From: Haemonchus contortus
Lineage: Eukaryota > Nematoda > Chromadorea > Rhabditida > Trichostrongylidae
Length of the DNA: 64,000 nt
Reading direction: 5' to 3'
Assembly: GCA_000469685.2 (NCBI GenBank)
Contig: LS997566.1
Span: 43,821,442 to 43,885,441 of the forward strand
Part shown: one piece after another, positions 59,580-64,000 of the stretch
How positions within the stretch are numbered: the stretch's first letter is position 1
How the letters are laid out: each line of letters starts with the position of its first letter
The notes under the pieces: generated by a model
The model's database searches: none
What the model was told of the DNA's origin: nothing
Seen by the model: only the letters and a program-made list of their open reading frames with translations
Translations under genes and position numbers: made by a program

Positions 59580-61539
59580 GACAGTTCATAGCATAAACAC
59601 TGTTTTCTTGAAAAAAAAGAAGGAGAGTGTAATTGCAGGTCCCGTATAGTTGGGTAGCCCTCTGTAGGTATCTCCCACATAAGCTTACCTTTCATCAGCG
59701 TCCGTAACGCTTCACTGTGAAGGGTGCCTTAGAAGCCTCAATAAGATCGGCATGACACGGGCACCTTTGGGTGTGTACTTACAATTAGCCGAACCGGTCC
59801 CCTTATTATGCTACGTCCAAGTAGTTTAATATCAAAAATCTTTATTATCGAGAACTGTGCTACGATTAAGTTAAGTTGTTGACGGCTAGAACGGATAAAC
59901 ATGATGAAGGCATTTGAATGTGCGTCACTCCCATCCGCCCACTACTCGTAGTCGTGGTATTCAGTCGAGATTGAAGCTGTTCGAAGTTACTTTTTTTATT
60001 CACGCTTAATTTATACAGTACATGTACACGGTTGCTTGAAAACATTATTTCTTAGGAACAGAATATTTTATGATCTTGATATTCTGTATGATATTCTTGA
60101 GCCGTGCGAGGTTTATTTATTTATTTATTTTGGTTATTTAGGTTGTTAGGTGGAACAATTTTTAGATCAACGGCCTAACGTTTTGACGCTATCGCACTCT
60201 TCAGAGGCCAAGGTTCCACCGCTCAAGCGGTTAAAAATCCGCTGTCACCCCAGACGACTATTTCCAGCGAGCATTTAATGATGTGCATCTGCTTGAACAT
60301 ACTCAGCTCTTGGACGGGATGGGGCAATGGCCATAATAGCGGGTGGGTTACCTCGATGGCTGCGACCGCGATCGACGACAGGATCACTGATTTGTTTGGC
60401 TTGATGCTCCTTTTAACTGCTGTATTTCTCCGCAGCACATGGTGGAAGATCTCTTAAGGTTGGCAAAACTTCGCCCTCTAGCAGTTCTCGAACCCACACC
60501 TGTGCTCTCCGTCCACCAACCAAACCCCCGCTTGCTCTCGCCTTCCTAGAGGCTTATATGCCATAGCTTTTCAGCATTCACACTTACCATGTGTTGAGCC
60601 GATCGACCATTATAGAAGGCCGAAGTTTTGCCTATGAATAGCCAACTTCTAAGACCATTTACTAGATTGTAAGAATACTCACTACCCACCTTCCTTCCTA
60701 TATGTGACATATCCGGCTTCTGCTATGGCTTCCCTGCTTATATGACCCGGAAAAAGTCGAGCTCTCTACCTTTACACAACACGTATTTCTTTGCGAGTTC
60801 GGGTTCAGTCACTCCGCTGTTGAAACCGCTAAAACTTCTATCAAACATTTTGGCTAACCGCATGTCTGGAATTATCGTTCAATACAGCCAGTACTTCCCA
60901 TCCAGTGAGATGCTCAGCGCCTTACGTTCGAGGTCGGTGGCACAGTCGCGCCGTAAATAGAAAAAATTTCAAATAAAGTCATAAAACCAAAAAGATGTCA
61001 ATGAGAATCGAACAGAGCTATGAAGGGAGCGCTAACAGTGAAGAGCGGTGAGATCACCGAATTTATTGCCGTACCGTCCAAGTAAACTTTAAATTTTTGT
61101 CCGATCAGTAGACAAGTTCTAGTGTTTCCTACAGTGGGTTTTGAAATTTCTCCGCGATCGAGCCTGGGGTGCACCACAACTTTCAGTTCTAGAAGCTGCT
61201 GTCTAGGAGAGCCACCGCCCAATACGTATGTCTTTAATCCTCAGATTAATCGCCTTCCCATAATGTAATCTGTAGAACATTCTGGAATTTATTTCCGCAT
61301 TCTCCGAAGTACAGCAAAGGCAGCATAAGTACATCAAATCGAAGTGAACATGCTTACGGCTTATAAGAATCGGATTGTAGGGAAACGGAAAAACGAGAGA
61401 TCCGTTTCGAATACGGGCGCACTGTCCGCTCTCCTGGTCGTTCCATCTAATACCAACGGGTCGCTCCTCCTGTATTTCCTCCCAAGCCGATATCGTTGTT
61501 AAGATCTAAAACATAGCGCACCATGAGCTGCCTGATTAC
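59580..61539. other. Gene-free stretch between the BAG and CAP loci
   Basis: No gene supported. A TTTATTTATTTATTT tract lies at 60113-60129. The 60140-60560 part looks like repeat DNA with an unmatched minus-strand open frame. Confidence 0.4.
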
Positions 61540-62377
61540 TTAGCAAGTGACCAAAAGTTTATTCCCTTTTACAACACAAAGCCCACTCCACCAATTACAT
61601 TTGCACTTGTCGCAGTCGCATTTTGAGCAGGGTTCTCCTTTTTCGTAAATCTCTTCCCCATAGATGTTTCCTCTAAACTGAGCATTAGGTACAACTTCAA
61701 AAATTGTAATTGTTTCTTTATCGGGGTGAACTCACTGCTTTTGATACCGGCAACCTGCCAACGTCATAGTGTCACACCATTTCACGTCACATCCTGGTTC
61801 GGTGCCTCATTGCCAGACCATCTGAAACAGCTCATGCTATTATTTACATGCTATTTATGCCGTGTTAGCGAATCTGCACTTGCCTGAGTGTAAGATTTAA
61901 CGCCTTTATTGTAGAGTTTTAGGGTGTACATAGTTTCTTTCCCTACGCCTTCCTTTTCTAGCCTACTGAACCACGCAGAAGTGCTCCGGAAAGTATCCAA
62001 AAGTTCTTTTCATTTTTCAATCGTACCTGCTGGTCTCAAACATTCTTACCTCTTTTGCAAGAACCTTCCTATCTTCCCTAGTGGCCGTCGTCATATAAAT
62101 ATTATCTGTATCTGTAAGATCGACGGAATTGGCATTGATCTAACCACTTCATCATACTTTCTTCGACATCACAATTGTATCTCTGTAATAACCTATGGTG
62201 TGAGCATTCTGAACTTATCATGATTTTGTCCGTTTTCTGTCATCATGATGAGATGCACATTGCAGAGCACTATTTGCAGATGAAGAACTAAATATACATA
62301 CCATTTTCATCATTTTTGCAGCTTTTGGTGCAAAACCACCGAGTTTATCTCCCGCTTTTCCTCTGGCAACCAACGAC
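61540..62377 (-). pseudogene. Disrupted SCP/TAPS (CAP) secreted-protein gene
   Basis: Exon-like pieces in order on the minus strand: 62302-62377 (SLVARGKAGDKLGGFAPKAA), about 62117-62182 (RYNCDVEESMMKWLDQCQF), about 62050-62115 (NIYMTTATREDRKVLAKE), about 61884-61983 (AWFSRLEKEGVGKETMYTLK), 61736-61821 (MVWQ, stop, GTEPGCDVKWC) and 61540 to about 61720 (NIYGEEIYEKGEPCS, cysteine-rich tail, TAA). This is the CAP fold of hookworm activation-associated secreted proteins, including the WF, Q-MVWQ and GEPCS motifs. Lesions: an in-frame TGA at 61807-61809 and frame breaks near 62115 and at the 61983 and 61720 joins. The 61822-61883 intron uses a GC donor (CAG/GCAAGT). No leader exon was found upstream, where a SINE sits. 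It might be an allele or misassembly of a live gene. Confidence 0.75.
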
Positions 62378-62449
62378 CTACAATGTTTCGTATGAGTCGA
62401 GCATTCCTTTATGAATCTTGTGTGCGAGAACATAAAGGATAATGGATAA

Positions 62450-62734
62450 AGTTTGTGGCGTTAATCACTTCCATCTGAGAGATGCGCCCCGCATTCTACT
62501 TCCATTCAGAATCGTAGTGGCGTAATGAGTACGTATGTGGCCTATACATTGACTTGCGGTGGCCAGCCGATGTACAAGTCAGCGCTTTCATCCTCCCAGA
62601 CGAATCTGGAACCGATTCACCGACCCCGGAGGGATGGAAGGTTTGGTTGGCCTAGGTGGGCATCGATCCGGGATTCGAACCTCCGACCGTGCGTGTGATA
62701 TAGTGCGCCACTTGCCACTACACCACCTCCGCCC
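62450..62734 (-). repeat. Best-preserved tRNA-derived SINE
   Basis: On the minus strand it starts GGGCGGAGGTGGTGTAGTGG (A-box match TGGTGTAGTGG) and carries the exact B box GGTTCGAATCC about 50 nt later, i.e. an RNA polymerase III promoter. A ~200-nt body and a tail ending in GATTAACGCCACAAAC follow. It is the reference for the copies listed above. It is not a functional tRNA: the acceptor and anticodon arms do not fold. Confidence 0.88.
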
Positions 62735-62739
62735 ATGTG

Positions 62740-63440
62740 CGAGAACATACCGAAATTTATTGTGCATTCTAACAAGGAAGGTCTTTCAGGGCGTGGGACG
62801 CTTTTTGAAAATGGTTTTCTGCATGGTATAGGGGCATGAGCACTGAGTATAAAACTATGGTCCATTTCCGCTAAATGGCCTTCTGCGTGCCAAAAAACGA
62901 CTGCAAACGATTTTGTCAGAAGTCGGCGTTTTAACCCACTCAGCGTCGTTTGTTTCATTCATGGCGTCGACTGTCCGCACAGTAGAAGGCGCCAGTTGAC
63001 TGCGCATTGAAAATAACGTGAAAGGTAGCCAAAAAAGGGGGCCACATATTGAAAAGTGCGGGGAAGTTTCATATAGGCTCTCCACGGTTAACCTGCCAGC
63101 AGCGTCGGATGGTGTGGTGGATAGCGATGTGGATTTCGAGGAGGGACGACTAGGATGGGTTGATGGTTCGGAAACTCCGAGCTTTGCCGTTTTTGCATTT
63201 TATGTTGCCACCTCCAGATCGGCTCCATATTGCACCAGGGCCAAAGCAAGTGCCTGACTGGTCATGGTCGTGACCAGGACCAGCCAGGCGCATAACCTCT
63301 ACAACCCGTTAGAATTTGTTCTGTGGAGCGCTATCGGAGAAGCTTCCAGGCTTCACACTCCCAGGAGTATAAAGGTGCCTCTTAAATTCACACTTAATAA
63401 GTGTTGTAATGGGGGGGGGGTCCGAACCCCTTTAATATGG
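62740..63440. other. Gene-free stretch
   Basis: Open frames without recognisable product. A run of about 11 G lies at 63411-63421. Confidence 0.4.
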
Positions 63441-63450
63441 TTCCTATTTG

Positions 63451-63960
63451 ATGGAAGCTGTCCTCGACCTCGTTCGTCAATGCAAAGACAACAAGCTTCC
63501 CGATTCCGACCTTCCTCTGGGCGTCCACCACGGACTCCTGTGGGAGAACCAATCAGACTCTCTTTCAATTCATCTTATTGCTGAAGCATCCGTAAGCATT
63601 AGGCTTGATATAAAAAGCTGTCAGCCCTAAAGGAAATCATTCTAGCGCCGGATCACTAGATGATGACTAGATGAAGGGTTTCGGCGATACCCGTTCCCAA
63701 CCTACGATCCCCTAACTTCGCGTCCTGCTATGAAGGGCTGGCAGGACACGATCAAGAAAGACATCGCTGAAGTCGAGGTGACTGCAGAAGATGAGTGACT
63801 GATCGTGAGGAGAGAAGGAAATGGAGATGACCAACCAGAACTGTGGACAAAAACCCTTCAACGGCACGAGATCAACGCTAGGGTGGAAAACGGTGGAATC
63901 ATCGAAATTAGATGAGCCTTTCATCAGTTTTGGGGGAAATGGCTCGAAATAAAACAACCA
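63451..63960 (+). mobile_element. Possible LINE-derived fragments
   Basis: 63451-63590 is an open frame from MEAVLDLVRQCKDNKLPD ending at a GTAAGC donor-like site. 63730-63800 reads MKGWQDTIKKDIAEVEVTAE, resembling the conserved tail of LINE ORFs (usually KRWRDTIKKDL). These are probably retrotransposon scraps; a real exon in the first part is not excluded. Confidence 0.35.
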
Positions 63961-64000
63961 TCAAAGTACCACTGTCCAAATCATTCAAAGAATTGTGTGG

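Noticed and set aside
61807..61809. TGA as selenocysteine or readthrough codon in the CAP gene
   Set aside because: Other frame breaks in the same gene and no reason for selenocysteine at this position favour simple decay.
62640..62734. Functional tRNA gene
   Set aside because: A and B boxes are present, but the cloverleaf does not close and the sequence continues into a SINE body.
62559..62831. Open frames on both strands near 62.6 kb and 13.8 kb
   Set aside because: They fall within SINE copies and are similar to each other for that reason.

Overview
This window looks like nuclear DNA from a clade V (strongylid, probably hookworm-like) nematode. The evidence is small phase-consistent introns with GT-AG borders, trans-splice-type acceptors just before start codons, an alpha-amylase with a nematode-style C-terminal extension, secreted peptides beginning QWG after the leader (as in Caenorhabditis NLP/CNC peptides), a BAG2/UNC-23-type gene, a decayed SCP/TAPS (CAP) gene, many copies of a tRNA-derived SINE, an RTE-type LINE fragment and mariner remnants. 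The species is inferred; no search was run.

Layout. 1-984 is a (TATC)n microsatellite. About 1.0-22 kb (+ strand) holds a cluster of five tiny secreted-peptide loci, called P1 to P5 here (2683, 8639, 9526, 15911, 20377). P1, P3, P4 and P5 are complete three-exon genes of 59, 64, 74 and 79 codons with every intron in phase 1 at a glycine codon. P2 keeps only its leader exon. Interleaved are a decayed amylase 3' half (4765-7559, - strand), a smaller amylase exon relic (14830-14974, - strand), an RTE reverse-transcriptase fragment (12199-13165, - strand), many SINEs and at least one MITE. 23173-33450 (- strand) is an apparently intact 20-exon alpha-amylase gene of 738 codons, rebuilt here exon by exon with consistent phases. 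33.5-53 kb has no gene I can support, apart from one doubtful proline-rich exon. 53128-58181 (+ strand) is a seven-exon BAG2/UNC-23-type co-chaperone gene whose 2.7-kb fifth intron carries two mariner remnants. 58.2-61.5 kb is repeat-rich. 61540-62377 (- strand) is a disrupted CAP gene. The last 1.6 kb holds a SINE and LINE-like scraps.

How it fits together. Two large blocks (about 1.05-7.96 kb and 18.17-27.96 kb) are diverged copies of one unit in which a proline/glycine-rich peptide gene converges on the 3' end of an amylase gene. Only the right-hand amylase is intact; both peptide genes remain open. A second duplication (about 7.3-9.07 kb and 14.76-16.3 kb) joins an amylase exon relic to a different leader type (P2 and P4). 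The peptide cluster therefore grew by duplicating DNA that also carried amylase sequence, and the peptide genes were kept while the amylase copies decayed. The most interesting system here is this family of leader exon plus exchangeable low-complexity body exon plus tiny C-terminal exon. The family resemblance to antimicrobial NLP/CNC peptides is inference from the leader, the QWG start and the Gly/Trp/Arg-rich bodies.
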